DNA of 64,000 bases, taken from Papio anubis. Its lineage: Eukaryota; Chordata; Mammalia; Primates; Cercopithecidae. How positions within the stretch are numbered: the stretch's first letter is position 1; each line of letters begins with the position of its first letter. Below, one piece after another: positions 11,954 to 23,800 of the stretch. Below the pieces are notes generated by a model. The model ran no database searches. It worked only from the letters and a program-made list of their open reading frames with translations, and was not told the origin of the DNA. The stretch spans positions 192,313,987-192,377,986 of the forward strand of contig NC_044977.1 of the NCBI RefSeq assembly GCF_008728515.1. The letters run 5' to 3'. Position numbers and translations under genes: made by a program.

Positions 11954-12309
11954 AACATGACTTCTTAATGAATCTTCATTGTACTCAAATTTGGGGCTGC
12001 TCTTAAAAATTTAATGTAAACTTCTTTTTGAAGCATCACTCAGAAAAGTAAACGTATTGTAAGTGCAAAACTCGATAAATTTCCATATGAAACACACCCA
12101 TAAAAGAGCATTCAGATAAAAAGACAGAATACCAGAATCCAGTTCTCTCAGGAGAGGAACTTTTCCAAACTTTATTTATGCTAAGAGGTACCTTTAATGG
12201 AAACAGAAAACAAGGTTGGATGAACAAAGCTAATATAACTGAACACTTTTAAATTTTCTCAACATGAAAGGTACGATGGTAACAAATGTAGCATTAAAAA
12301 CCTCCCATC

Positions 12310-12372
12310 TGTTTCGCTGTCGCCAGCTCAAGACAGAGCAGATCTGCCCTCAAAAAAAAAAAAAAAGAAATT
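12310..12372 (+). other. Junction of clean sequence and corrupted inverted arm
   Basis: Clean unique sequence ends near 12300. A ruined Alu-tail-like stretch (AGACAGAGCAGATCTGCCCTC plus poly-A) follows. From about 12372 the sequence tracks the reverse complement of the region ending at about 27530. Confidence 0.7.
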
Positions 12373-15300
12373 TCCTTTTGGGAGACACCGTCTTGAAGGA
12401 TAAGATTATAATCTACTTATAATTTTTTTTTTTTGAGACGGAGTCTCGCCTGTCGCCCAGGCGGAGAGTGCAGTGGCCGGATCTCAGCTCCTGCAAGCTC
12501 CTCGCTTCCCGGGTTTACGCATTCTCCTGCCTCAGCCTCCCGAGTAGCTGGGACTACAGGCGCCAGCCGGGCTCGCTAATTTTTGCATTTTAGTAGAGAC
12601 GGGGTTTCACCGCAGTTCGCCAGATGGTCTCTCGACCTCCCGACTGGATCCGCCGCCTGACGTCACTGCCTCAGCTGGGTGCCACGCTGCCAGCAGCTTG
12701 CTTATTAATTGCATGAAGTACCGTTATTGTATTTTATTCTTGGTCAGTATCAGATTATGTTCATTGAGGTAGTATGTACGATAGTATTCTGTTTCCGTGT
12801 CGGGTTCCTCAATACTGTACCAGTTTTGTGTATGTATCACAAAGTTCACATACTGGTTATTAGCTAATGATGGAAGTGGACTATTTTTGTACTTAATTAA
12901 TTTTTTTGAGATAGACTCTGTGGTTCAGGTTGCTATTGCCCGCATCATCGTGTGTCTTCCCAGGTGCTCGGCCCTTTGGGCATTGAGCAGGTGATTGATG
13001 CCCGCCACTTTGTAGTTTTAGAGCAATTACGCCGATTCGCCCGACTTCGGCGATTCGCTTGCCTGCTTCCTCAAAGCGCTGCAGGAAGTCATCGCCAGAA
13101 GGCCATTTATTTTTCTTCACGAATTATTAGTTTGGCGAGTACTTTCAAATTTAAATACCGGGATTTCAGTTTTCAACACAGCTTTGCCAGGCGACATGAT
13201 GGGAAATCGTTTCAAATCTACTGGTCAAAATACCATCGTTCTAAGAAATGGAAGTTTGATGGGGATTTCAAAAGTCAAGGCTCTTTGATGGGGATGAGAT
13301 TGATGCTCGAAGGCCGATCAGCCAGTGGGCGTTAGTAGAGTGCCATTGCAGATTGATTACCCAGAGCGATCTGCCTTCGTCTTCTACCTCAATCCCACTG
13401 CAAGCCTTGTAAGCGTACTTCTTTGTTTGAAACTTCAGAAAAATAGATGTTGGCGCCTGCATGCCGCAGCTCAAGCCTGCAATCCCAGCACTTTGGGAGG
13501 CCGACGCGGGTGGATCACGGTCGTGAGATCGGGAGACCATCCTGGCTAACACAGTGAAACCCTCGCCTCACTAAAAAATACAAAAAATAGCCGGCGAGGC
13601 ATGGCCAGCCTGTGCTACTGTGAGGCCGGGAGGCAGGAGAATGAGGAACTCCGAGCATGAGCTTGCAGTGAAAGGAGATCCGCCACAGCACTCCAGCCTG
13701 GGCTTACGAAGACTCCCCGGCCTCAAAAAAAAAAAAAAAAAGAAAAATAGATGTTAAGATGGTGACATTTAATATAGCGGAATTTCTGATGCTCGACATT
13801 GCTTGCTGCTCATTGGCTGTGGCTCTACAGAAAAGCTTTATTATAAGCCGAGTTATTATATAATAAGGTAACTGCAGAAGGAACTTATGTCGAGATGCCG
13901 GTATACCCGGATTATCGTTCGGATTCGCGGTTTTGGTCGCTGCTAAATGAACTGCGGGCCCAAATGAGGATGCTGGTGAAGCCAGATGGCTCAATACCTG
14001 AAATAACGCAAAGCTTCCGGCAGGTTCACCACCACAATTTCAGGCAGGGTTATTAAATGTAGTTTTCTCATCAAAATCTCAGATTCTTTCGAAAACAGCG
14101 AGCTACCGACAGATCGGAAATTAAAACCGTTGCTTCATAGGTCGTACCGAAACACTTTCGAAAACCGCAGTTTCGCTCAGTACAGCGCTTCACGCTGGTC
14201 AAAGTGACAAGGAACAGGCAACAGATTTAGTCTCACTTCGAAACAGCTAAAGAAACAAACAAAATACAGCGAAATAACGAGAAAAGTCATTGATCGGTAC
14301 CAGCGCGACACCGAAGAGAAGTGCGGGTAAGTATTCGGCCGTCCAGCCATTTCGGATAGTCACCAGGTCGCAGGAAATATACTATCGTGCGACCTTTGAG
14401 CCGAGAAGCCGAGATTCGGGCAGACAGAAAGTTCACAGAATTTCAGTCAGCGTAACAGAGAGGAGAGAATTACGGGAGGCAGAACGAAATAACAGAAGGT
14501 TCTTCATGGGCCGAGCGATTTTTCAGTATATGTTGAAAACTACTCGATGCCAGGGGAAAGAACTACCGTAATGAGCGTAACAGCAAAATTTCGTTGAGGC
14601 GCATCAAGGCGAGATGGAGCGGCCTCGTCCAACAATTCAAACCGCGAAAGCTCATAATTCTGAAATCATCCGATAAACAGAGATCCTTTACCAGTAGCAG
14701 GAATACTTCAGCTTCCGCTGGTTCGAACGCTGCTTTTAAGTTCTGCAGATACCCAGCAAAACCTTGCAACAAACCGGTACTTAAGTAAACTGGTTTTGGC
14801 AAACAAAGTCACAATAGGTTGTTGTTCAGCAGTTCCAGCAATTTCTGGTCTCCAATAAAATTACAGTGCTGGGTTAGCGATGGGGAAATCCATAATGCGA
14901 GAATCAATCAGTTAAACCACCAGAATTGCCCCGCGACGTAGAATCAACATGATCGGGCCGCGGTTCATCATCCAGCACTTTGAAGCCAGGTGATCACTTC
15001 GAGGCCTGTGGCATCAGCCCGGCCAACATGGTGAAACCCCGCCTCACGAAAAATGGGGTACCAGTTGCTGGTGGTACAACAATACCGCTGCCGAAAAGCA
15101 GGAGAATTCGCCAATGAAAGCGAGACGGCATCACGCACTCCGCCAGAAGAAGCCAGCAACTCGCCCAAAAAGAATAACAGTGTTACGTTCAAGCCACCGC
15201 ATCCCCATGCGTTCAGTTCACCGGCAGTCGTTACTGAACTTCAAAAGATTAAGACCGCAGTGCAGATGAAAATGTTGACGGCAGATCAAACAGTTGCAGA

Positions 15301-18300
15301 AGATACGAACTTCGAAGATATACCGCAATAGAAAACCACCAAACAGATACAGCCGTTTACAGCAGAGCAGAAGTTGATTGACGAACCGCAACAGCCAGTG
15401 CGGCTGCCTTACGGAGTCCTCAAAGTGAGGCAGATGGCCGATGGTACCGATCGAAAACTTTCGAATGTACTATGCCCGGCAAAATCAACAGCGAAGATGC
15501 CGAAGAACATGAAGAAAATCATAGCAGTACATGATCAAATAGCTTAAAACACGATAAAGAAATTGAGAAAAGACAAATTAATAATAGAGGAGCGTATAAG
15601 ATGACGACATGGTAATCACAGGTAACATCTCCCTCATCATTTCGTCTTCATTAAACATAATAGACAAAAAAATAACAATGTAGCAGCGTTATCGACATAA
15701 GATAGCATGAAATATCACAGACGACCACCTGCATCTGGGCACTGTATATGTCAGTGTTGAACCAACCCCAATAAAAACTTTTAAAAATAACCAAACAGGC
15801 TCACGCCGTAATCCCAGCACCAGTGAGGGTGCTAAAGGAGCGAGGTCGGGGAGTTCACAGCCTCGGCCAAACAGTGGCGGAAACCATCTCACTAAAATAC
15901 AAAAAGTTAGCTGGGTGTGGCTTGTGTTCATAGTCTTAGCTACTTGGGAGGCTGAGGGAGGATTGTTTGTCTCCGATGACTTCCCAGTGAGCCGGGTGAT
16001 CACCAGTGCACTCCAGCCAGGGTGATGGAGCAGACCTTTAATCTTGAAAGCAAGAGGCCGGGCCGGCTGCCGTGGCTCAAGCCTGTAATCCCAGCATTTT
16101 GAGGCCGAGACGGGTGGATCACGAGGTCGAGATCGACCATCCTGGCTAACACAGTGAAAAAACCCCGCCTCACTAAAAATACAAAACTGGCTGGGCGCAG
16201 GTGGCGGGCGCCTGTAGTCCCAGCTACTCAGAGGCTGAGGCAGGCGGAGAATGGCGGAACCCGGGAGGCGGAGCTTGTGAGTGAGCTGAGATCCGCCACT
16301 GCACTCCAGCCCGGCTACAGAGCAAAACCCGCCTCAAAAAAAAAAAAGAGCAAAGAGTTAGGTATGGTGGCTCGCGCCTATTATCCCAGCTCTGGGAGGG
16401 ATAAGGGCAGGAGAATCGCTGAGCCCAGGAGATCAAGGCTGCAGGCACCATGATTGTGCCACTGCACTCCAGCCCAGGGATAGAGTGAGACTCCGCCCAA
16501 AAGGCGATAGTAGTGCATATAAAGCATAGTGAGATAAGGCTGCCAAAAAGCTAATGCAAAGCTACTCTAAAGAAGATAACATCAAGCTACTGTACTCTAT
16601 GAGTATCAGCGCAGCTAATATGAGAATGATTTGAACCATGTCATGAGAACCCAGAGAATCAGAACATTTCCCTTGTCAGGAGAAGACTTTGTATGCAGCT
16701 ATGGTTGCCTTCTGATGATTGAAGGATCCAATAAGGAATGAATTTATTGCAGACATTGTAAGCAAGAACAACTGATAAATGTTACAGGCTAGTACAGAAA
16801 GTTTTACTCATGAAAAGAAATAACCTATAATGGTAGATAGATCGATGACTCATAATAATGAGCCTCCAGTCACTGGAAGTACTCAAGCAGTATGCATACC
16901 TGAAAAAATACCTTGTTGGTACAGTGGTTTAATTTTACGGCCTCAAGGTCCCCTATGACTCACATGAGATACACCTTGACTTTTACAAGGAGTTCTTGTT
17001 CTACAGATTAACTGAAAAGGCACAACATGAAAAGAAAACATAAAGACTTGTCACTGTCAGAGGACAAAGGCATGCTTGATGTGATGGAAGAGCAATGCTG
17101 TTTGTTTGCCATTCCAGGTTTTGTATGGACAATCAAAAGGAAGTTATGTGTACATCCATACATGTACAATACAGGTCATGTATAATGCCCAGTGTATGTG
17201 GATATATGTGTGTGTGTACATAAATATGTATGTATATGTGGATATATATATGTGTGTAATAAATAAATATACATGTTATAACCTCAGGCCTAATTTCTGC
17301 TATGTATACACTTCTCACTTTTGGTGAATACTATACTTTTCTATAAAATAGTTTTTACCTATATTATTTTAAGAAATCATTTACTATTTTTTCCATTAAC
17401 TTTTTTTTTTTTTTTTTTTGAGACGGAGTCTTGCTCTGTCAGCCCCAGGCTGGGAGTGCAGTGGCTGATCTCGCTCACTGCAAGCTCCACCTCCCTGGTT
17501 CACTCTTCCCGCCTCTCAGCCTCCCAGTAGCTGGGACTACATACCGCCACCACGCCTCAAGGCTTTTACTTTTAGTAGACTGGTTTCACTCATGTTAGCC
17601 AGGATGGCCCTCATCTCCTGACCTCGCGATCCACCCGGGCCGGCTCCCAAAGCTGGATTACAGGTTGGAGCTATTTGTTTTTTACTTTGATTGAGATTGC
17701 CAGCTTTCTTTCTGATATCAGGTCGATGTCATTTTGTTCAATATTATTTTATTCTTTACGTCATCGTTATATCTTCGCCGTACTTTCGAAATTCTTAGTG
17801 CCTGTTTTGTCATCAAACATCGATACCATCAGCCAGTAACATTATTGGTGTGAATACATTACGTAGCCTGCCCCAGAATACTTTAGTAGTTAAACCATTA
17901 ACATGGGGCCTGTTTCGTTTTTCCTTGTGATCTTTAAAGGGGAATGCCTGTAAGCAAATTTTGACACGTTATGCGTTCAGAGAATCGTTTCACTTTAAAA
18001 ATTTCCTCATTCGGTTTCGGATTAACATTATTTCGAACAGGCAGGCCTGCGCCTGATTCAGAGGCTCCCCTACTGTTCAAGGAATTCGAAGTTCGATTTC
18101 ATGCCGCATCGGGCATTCACAGCATGCCGACCGCCGCCTTTCGCGCACCGCTCATCAACGTCATCACGAAACAAGCATGGAGAATCATCACAGTACGCAG
18201 CGTCGCAGTGTCAAGAATGTAGAGCAGTTCTCCTTCTGCCAGTACGGGCAGTTCTATTCCGCGGTGTTGTATATTTGCCTGCGGTCAGTTCATCAAACTA

Positions 18301-19229
18301 TTTCGAGCAGACGCGTTATTTTGTCATCAAAAGCTAAAGAAACAGCGCATTTCTGTCCTCAACCTCGGTTCTCAACCGTCGCCCTTTCTCTCACGACACC
18401 CACCACCCCGACTTCTCAGCTTCCTTATGTTTTCATATGTTTGGTCACCAGAGTGCATTCAAAGATAGCCATACCAGCACTGGCGTCTGTTCATTTATAA
18501 AATTCATTATCTCTTTAATTACAGTTCTTCACCCCTTCTCTTTCCGAACCGAACTGCCGAAGCATCCGCGTATTGGCAAATAAGCTCACTGCGTCATGTT
18601 CTCCCACTCTTTACTACCGGAAATTGCGGCTGGCTCAGAGAATGACGTGACCAGGTTTCGACGGACAAAATAGTAGTGCTGCGTTCTCTTCAGCAGCTTC
18701 ACCTAGTAGGCACGTAATATGTGTTTGTTTGCAGCCTTTGTCCATTACGTTCTCTCTTGCGCTTTGTTTTTCACCAGCCCGTACTGCTGAGTTTGTTCGC
18801 GCAGTGGCGCGATCTCGCTCACCGCGCTGCCTCGGTGTTCTTCACGCCATTTCGCCAGCCCGTTGCATTTGGGCAGAATGGGTTTCACCGCGCCGCCGCG
18901 ATCCTCACTGCCTGTGCGGATAGTTGCTGCCGTCGGCTTCAGCGGATGTTTGTTTCACTCGGGATGTGGCGATTTGGGAAGATACTTATCACCTAGTAAA
19001 TTTTGCCGGTGAGTTTTGCTTGTTGCATGATTGCTGTTTCTGGCATGTACTGTACTGAAAATTATTGGCTTAGGAACACAATCTCCAGCACTTCTTGAAG
19101 CCGAGCGTCAGAGTCTATGACTCCGACAACATGGTGAACCCCGTCTCTTACCAGTAACAAAAATTAGCTGGCTGGTAGGCTCAATCCAGTTGGGGAGCTG
19201 ATAGCCAAAATCACTTGGAGGTTCAAGGA
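12372..19229 (-). other. Corrupted inverted copy of 19230-27530 (probable assembly fold-back)
   Basis: Read in reverse complement, this block follows 19.23-27.53 kb collinearly from end to end. Examples (left arm to right arm): 12395-12420 to about 27470; 12720-12890 to 26940-27125; 13150-13320 to 26390-26560; 13750-13900 to 25780-25976; 14900-15050 to 24430-24600; 15600-15720 to 23520-23720; 16501-17400 to 21675-22620; 18010-18215 to PIGX exon 4; 18215-18790 to 19890-20636. It is shorter than its source (6.86 against 8.30 kb) and peppered with substitutions, deletions and spurious CpGs, except for the better-preserved 16.5-17.4 kb part. It includes ruined copies of young Alus. A low-quality strand of a fold-back (template-complement) read is the best explanation. 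Do not annotate genes in it. Confidence 0.93.
18010..18215 (+). pseudogene. PIGX: Corrupted mirror copy of PIGX exon 4
   Basis: Plus-strand sequence from TTCGAACAGGCAG onward parallels the exon 4 acceptor and coding sequence (GAGGCTCCCCTACT for GAGGCCCCTAACTA, AAGGAATTCGAAGTTC for AAGGAATCTGAAGTTC, CATCACGAAACAAGC near the exon end region). The frame is destroyed throughout. It lies within the inverted arm, so it is most likely an artefact and not a true pseudogene. Confidence 0.85.
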
Positions 19230-19432
19230 TTTTCCTCTCAGCCTCCCAAGTAGCTGGGATTACAGGCTCCTGCCACCATGCCCAGCTAATTTTTTGTATT
19301 TTTAGTAGAGATTAGTAGAGATGGGGTTTCACCATGTTGGTCAGGCAGGTCTCAAACTCCTGACCTCTGATCCACCACCAGCCTCCCAAAGTGCTGGGAT
19401 TGTGAGCTACCTCAGCCCAGCTAATTTTTCAA
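19230..19432 (-). mobile_element. Alu, partial, at the fold-back hinge
   Basis: Clean minus-strand Alu sequence starts near 19230 (CTCAGCCTCCCAAGTAGCTG), immediately after its own corrupted plus-strand mirror copy (about 19075-19229). The symmetry axis of the large inverted repeat therefore lies inside this element. A 9-bp stutter (GAGATTAGTA) is seen at 19308-19320. Confidence 0.85.
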
Positions 19433-19571
19433 TTTACCCACAAAAACAGAAACAACAATCATGCAGCAAAATAAAACTCACAGACAAAATTTACAACAAA
19501 ACTAGGTGATAAAGTATCTTCCCAAACATCAAAAATACATCCAAGTGGGAAACAAACATCGTGCCACAGAG

Positions 19572-19880
19572 TCGGCCGCTGTGGCTCAAGCCTGTAATCC
19601 CAGCACTTTGGGAGGCCGCAGGACGGGATGGATCATGTCAGGAGGATCGAGACCATCCTGGCTGACACGGGTGAAACCCCTCAGCTCCCTACCAAAAATA
19701 CAAAAAACTAGCCGGGCTTAGGTGGCGGGCGCCCAGTCCTGGCCACCGGGAGGCTGGGAGGCAGGAGAACGGCGGAACCCGGGAGGCAGATGCTTGTGAA
19801 AAGTGAGCCGAGACTCACGCCCCACTGCACTCCAGCCTGGGCGGCACAGCGAGACTTCATCTCAAAAAAAAAAAAAAAAA
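19572..19880 (+). mobile_element. Young AluY with consensus damage
   Basis: GGCTCAAGCC type. The flanks GTGCCACAGAG and GCCACAGAG look like a target-site duplication. The interior has frequent small indels. Confidence 0.88.
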
Positions 19881-20038
19881 AAGCCACAGAGTCCTGCAAG
19901 ACTGGTACGAAAAAACAAAAAGCAAAAGAGGGGCAATGTGGACCAAAGGCTGCAAAAATAAACACATGTACATGCCTACTAAGATTAAATGGCTACTGAG
20001 AAGAGAACACAGCACTACCTATAATTTTGTCAAAGGAA

Positions 20039-20145
20039 TCAAACCTGAATCTGATCATTCCTCTGGAGCCAGCTGCCAATTTCCAGTAAGTAAAGAAGTA
20101 GGAGGAACATGAGTACAATTAGCAAAACCCCAGCTACGACCAACT
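20039..20145 (-). CDS. PIGX: Candidate alternative PIGX terminal exon encoding a transmembrane helix
   Basis: About 490 bp downstream of exon 4, a pyrimidine-containing acceptor (CATTTGACCTGCAG) is followed by 107 nt that stay open to a TGA at 20041-20039. Exon 4 ends in phase 1 (a lone G), and this segment supplies AG, giving Glu and then a 20-residue hydrophobic run (LVVAGVLLIVLMFLLLLYLL), a short polar tail and stop: 35 residues in all. The joined product would be a 212-residue type I membrane protein, matching PIGX topology but not the C-terminus I recall for human PIGX. No clean AATAAA was seen just downstream. It could be a chance frame or an isoform already known elsewhere. What I see is phase, acceptor, hydrophobicity and stop; use as an exon is inference. 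Confidence 0.4.
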
Positions 20146-20635
20146 CTGCAGGTCAAATGGCCCAGGTTCTTTCAACAGTTCAGTTTGGAAGAAAGGAAAG
20201 GGATAGAGAGAAACCTGTAAATTAAGAGACTTGAGGGAAATAGTAGATTTTTATAAATGGACAAGACCTTAGTCTTGGTATAGTATCTTGGAATGCACAT
20301 CTGGATGATAAACATATAAAGAAACATAAGGAAGTATTTGAAAGTCAGGGTGGTGGGTTAGTCGTAGAGGGAAGGAGACGACAGTTGGGGCAGCGGTGTC
20401 AAGGACAGGGATGGCAAATGCATGTTTCTTTTTAACTTTTTGATTGTAAAATAAAGCACACACATAAAAATCTACTCAAATACATAGTTTAGTGAATTAT
20501 TATAAGGCAAATACCCTTCTAACTACCACTTAGGTCAAGAAATAGAACTTTGCCAGCCACCCTAGCAGAAGGAGAACTTGCCACCATACCTTTATTCTTA
20601 TTTTCTGACCCTTAGAAAACACCTGCAGCCCTCAC

Positions 20636-20849
20636 CTTGGTCACAAAACATCAACAAATCTGGGTGATTGACCACAATCGAGGTTTCTCCATCGTGACTG
20701 TGTGGCCGATGATAGCGGTAGTGCACAGGCAAAAAGGCTTGAAAACAGTCAACGCACTGTGAATCTTGTCTGGCATAAATGAGAACTTCAGATTCCTTGG
20801 ACAAATAGTTAGGGGCCTCTAGATCAAAATTTTCTGAAACCATCACTGC
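20636..20849 (-). CDS. PIGX: PIGX exon 4
   Basis: Acceptor TTTTTGAACAG before GCAGTGATGGTTTCAG; donor GACCAAG|GTGAGGG. It encodes AVMVSENFD through LLMFCDQ and leaves one base. It contains two cysteines in the motif CVDC and one near the end (FCDQ). A corrupted mirror copy lies at 18.0-18.2 kb. Confidence 0.95.
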
Positions 20850-23800
20850 CTGTTCAAAAAGAAAATAAATATTAATCAAGAAGAAATGAATGAGGAAGAT
20901 TTTTTAAAAGTGAAAACCGGAAGACTATATTCAGACACACAGAGCAGTGTCAAGTTTGCCCCCTTTACAAACAATTTCCATTCCCCTTCCGTCCTCAATT
21001 TTAAGGAGAGAAACAGAAGACAATTTATGGTTAATAAAAGTTTGCTTACTAAAAATAAACTGGGGGAATTATATTCTAGGGTACCAAATTTCCCCGTAAT
21101 AAAAATTATTCCTGTAATATTTTCTTATTAGTCTGTGTTTAGGTGACAAAACAGGTACCTAAGAACTGAGAAATTTTGTGAATATAGCATTATTCAATAA
21201 GCACAAAAACGATGACAAAGGGTAAAACCTGTATTGAGTTAAAATGACTGGTATCATTCTGACAATTTCCTGTTCTTCAGAGAAGCAAGTGAGGGCAGTG
21301 AGTATGAGCACTGCGGTCAGGAAGTCAAAGCAAAGGCCAGCACTCTTTCTAGAGAGGGTATAAAAAGTTAATGGAGCCGGGCGCGGTGGCTCAAGCCTGT
21401 AATCCCAGCACTTTGGGAGGCCGAGGCGGGTGGATCACGAGGTCAGGAGATCGAGACCATCCTGGCTAACATGGTGAAACCCCGTCTCTACTAAAAATAC
21501 AAAAAACTAGCCGGGCGTGGTGGCGGGCGCCTGTAGTCCCAGCTACTCGGAGGCTGAGGCGGGAGAATGGCGTGAACCCGGGAGGTGGAGCTTGCAGTGA
21601 GCCGAGATCGCGCCACTGCACTCCAGCCTGGGCGACAGAGCAAGACTCCGTCTCAAAAAAAAAAAAAAAAGTTAATGGAAAAAATAGTAAATGATTTCTT
21701 AAAATAATATGGTAAAAACTATTTTATAGAAAAGTATAGTATTCACCAAAAGTGAAAGTGTATACATGGCAGAAATTAGGCCTGAGTTATAACATGTATA
21801 TTTATTTATTACACACATATATATATCCACGCATACATACATATTTATGTACACACACACATATATCCACATACACACACAGGCATTATACACATGACCT
21901 ATGTGTACATGTATGGATGTACACACACACATAACTTCTCTTTAGATTGTCCATGCAAAACCTGGGCATAACTTAAAGAAACAAACAGCATTAACTCCTT
22001 CCCATCACATCAAGCATCCTAACTGTCCTCTGACAGTGACACCAAGTGCTATGTTTTCTTTTCATGTTGTGCCTTTTCAGTTAATCACAGCAGGAACAGA
22101 ACTCCTTGGCAAAAGTCAAGGAATTGTATCATCTCATGAGTCATAGGGGACCTTAGAAGTAATAAAATTAAACCACTGTACCAACAAAGGTATTTTTCAG
22201 GTATACCGCCACTGCTTGAGTACTTCCAGTGACTGGAAGGAAGCTCATTATTATGAGTCATCTCGATCTATCTACCATTATAAGGTTATTTCTTTTTCAT
22301 GAGTAGAAACTTTCTGTACTAGCCTGTAACATTTATCAGTTGTTCTTGCTTACAATGTCTGCAATAAATTCATTCCTTATTCCACTAGGGATCCTTCAAT
22401 CATCAGAAGGCAACCATAGCTGCCGCCACAAAGTCTTCTCCTGACAAGGGAAATGTTCACAGTTCTCCTGGGTTCTCATGACATGGTTTCCAAATCATTC
22501 CTCATATTAGCTGCCTTTGAAATACTCATAGAGTACAGTAGCAGTATTATCTTCTTTAGGCAAAACTTGCATTAGCTTTTTGGCAGCCTTATCTCACTAT
22601 GCTTTATATGCACTACTATCTTATTTTTTGAGACGGAGTCTCACTCTGTCACCCAGGCTGGAGTGCAGTGGCACAATCATGGTGCACTGCAGCCTTGATC
22701 TCCTGGGCTCAAGCGATTCTCCTGCCTTATCCTCCCAAAGAGCTGGGATAATAGGCATGAGCCACCATACCTAGCCTCTTCTTTTTTCTTTTTTTTTTTT
22801 TTTTTGAGACGGAGTTTTGCTCTGTAGCCCGGGCTGGAGTGCAGTGGCCGGATCTCAGCTCACTGCAAGCTCCGCCTCCCGGGTTCCCGCCATTCTCCTG
22901 CCTCAGCCTCCGGAGTAGCTGGGACTACAGGCGCCGCCACCTCGCCCAGCTAGTTTTTTGTATTTTTAGTAGAGACGGGGTTTCACTGTGTTAGCCAGGA
23001 TGGTCTCGATCTCCTGACCTCGTGATCCACCCGTCTCGGCCTCCCAAAGTGCTGGGATTACAGGCTTGAGCCACCGCGCCCGGCGGCCTCTTCTTTTTTC
23101 AAGACAAGGTCTCACTCTGTCACCCTGGCTGGAGTGCACTGGCGTGATCACCGCTCACTGAAGTCATCCAGGCTCAAGCAATCCTTACACCTCAGCCTCC
23201 CAAGTAGCTAAGACTATAGACACAAGCCACCACACCCAGCTAACTTTTTGTATTTTTAGTAGAGATGAGGTTTCACCATGTTGGCCAGGCTGGTCTTGAA
23301 CTCCTGACCTCATGATCCTCCCGCCTTGGCCTCCTGAAGTGCTGGGATTACAGGCGTGAGCCACCACGCCTGACAGTTTACTAATTTTTAAAGTTTTTGG
23401 TAGAGATTCTCACTGCGTTGCCTGGGTTGGTTCAAACTCCTTGGCCTCAAGCAATCTTCCTACCTCGGTCTCCCAAAGTGCTTAGATTACAGGTATGAAT
23501 GAGTCACTGAGCCCAGCCGTCTGTGATATTTCTGTCACACATCTTACTTTTACATATGGTATCAATGCTATGCTACATTGTTATTATTTTTGTCTATTAT
23601 CTTGTAAAGAGATTGAAATAGTAAAAAAAAAAAAAAAAAAAAAAAAAAGGGGAAGTCTTACATATTTACCCTGTAGTTACCACTGTCATCATCTTATCAT
23701 CTTTGCTCCTCTGTGAGTAACATCTTTTTTTCTCTTACTACTTTAAAGATTTTCTTTATCATTGTTTTAAGCTATTTGATTATCATGTACCTTTATATAG

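Larger units (their letters stand above)
8281..12310. other. PAK2-PIGX intergenic DNA
   Basis: No exon was recognised. It contains L2- and L1-derived sequence and Alus. I looked on the minus strand for the PIGX terminal coding exons and did not find them. A minus-strand AATAAA (TTTATT on plus at about 12171) could belong to a PIGX 3' UTR, but nothing else supports this. Confidence 0.5.

Noticed and set aside
14290..15331. Open frames of about 90 codons at 14290-14571 and 15053-15331
   Set aside because: They lie in the corrupted inverted arm and correspond to old L1 and an Alu in the clean arm.
13000..15600. A block with bacterial-looking composition (many CpG, CCGG, GATCG words) and novel-looking open frames, suggestive of foreign DNA or an unknown gene cluster
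   Set aside because: It aligns collinearly, in reverse complement, with 23.5-27 kb of ordinary monkey intron. The odd composition comes from corrupted consensus, not transfer or contamination.
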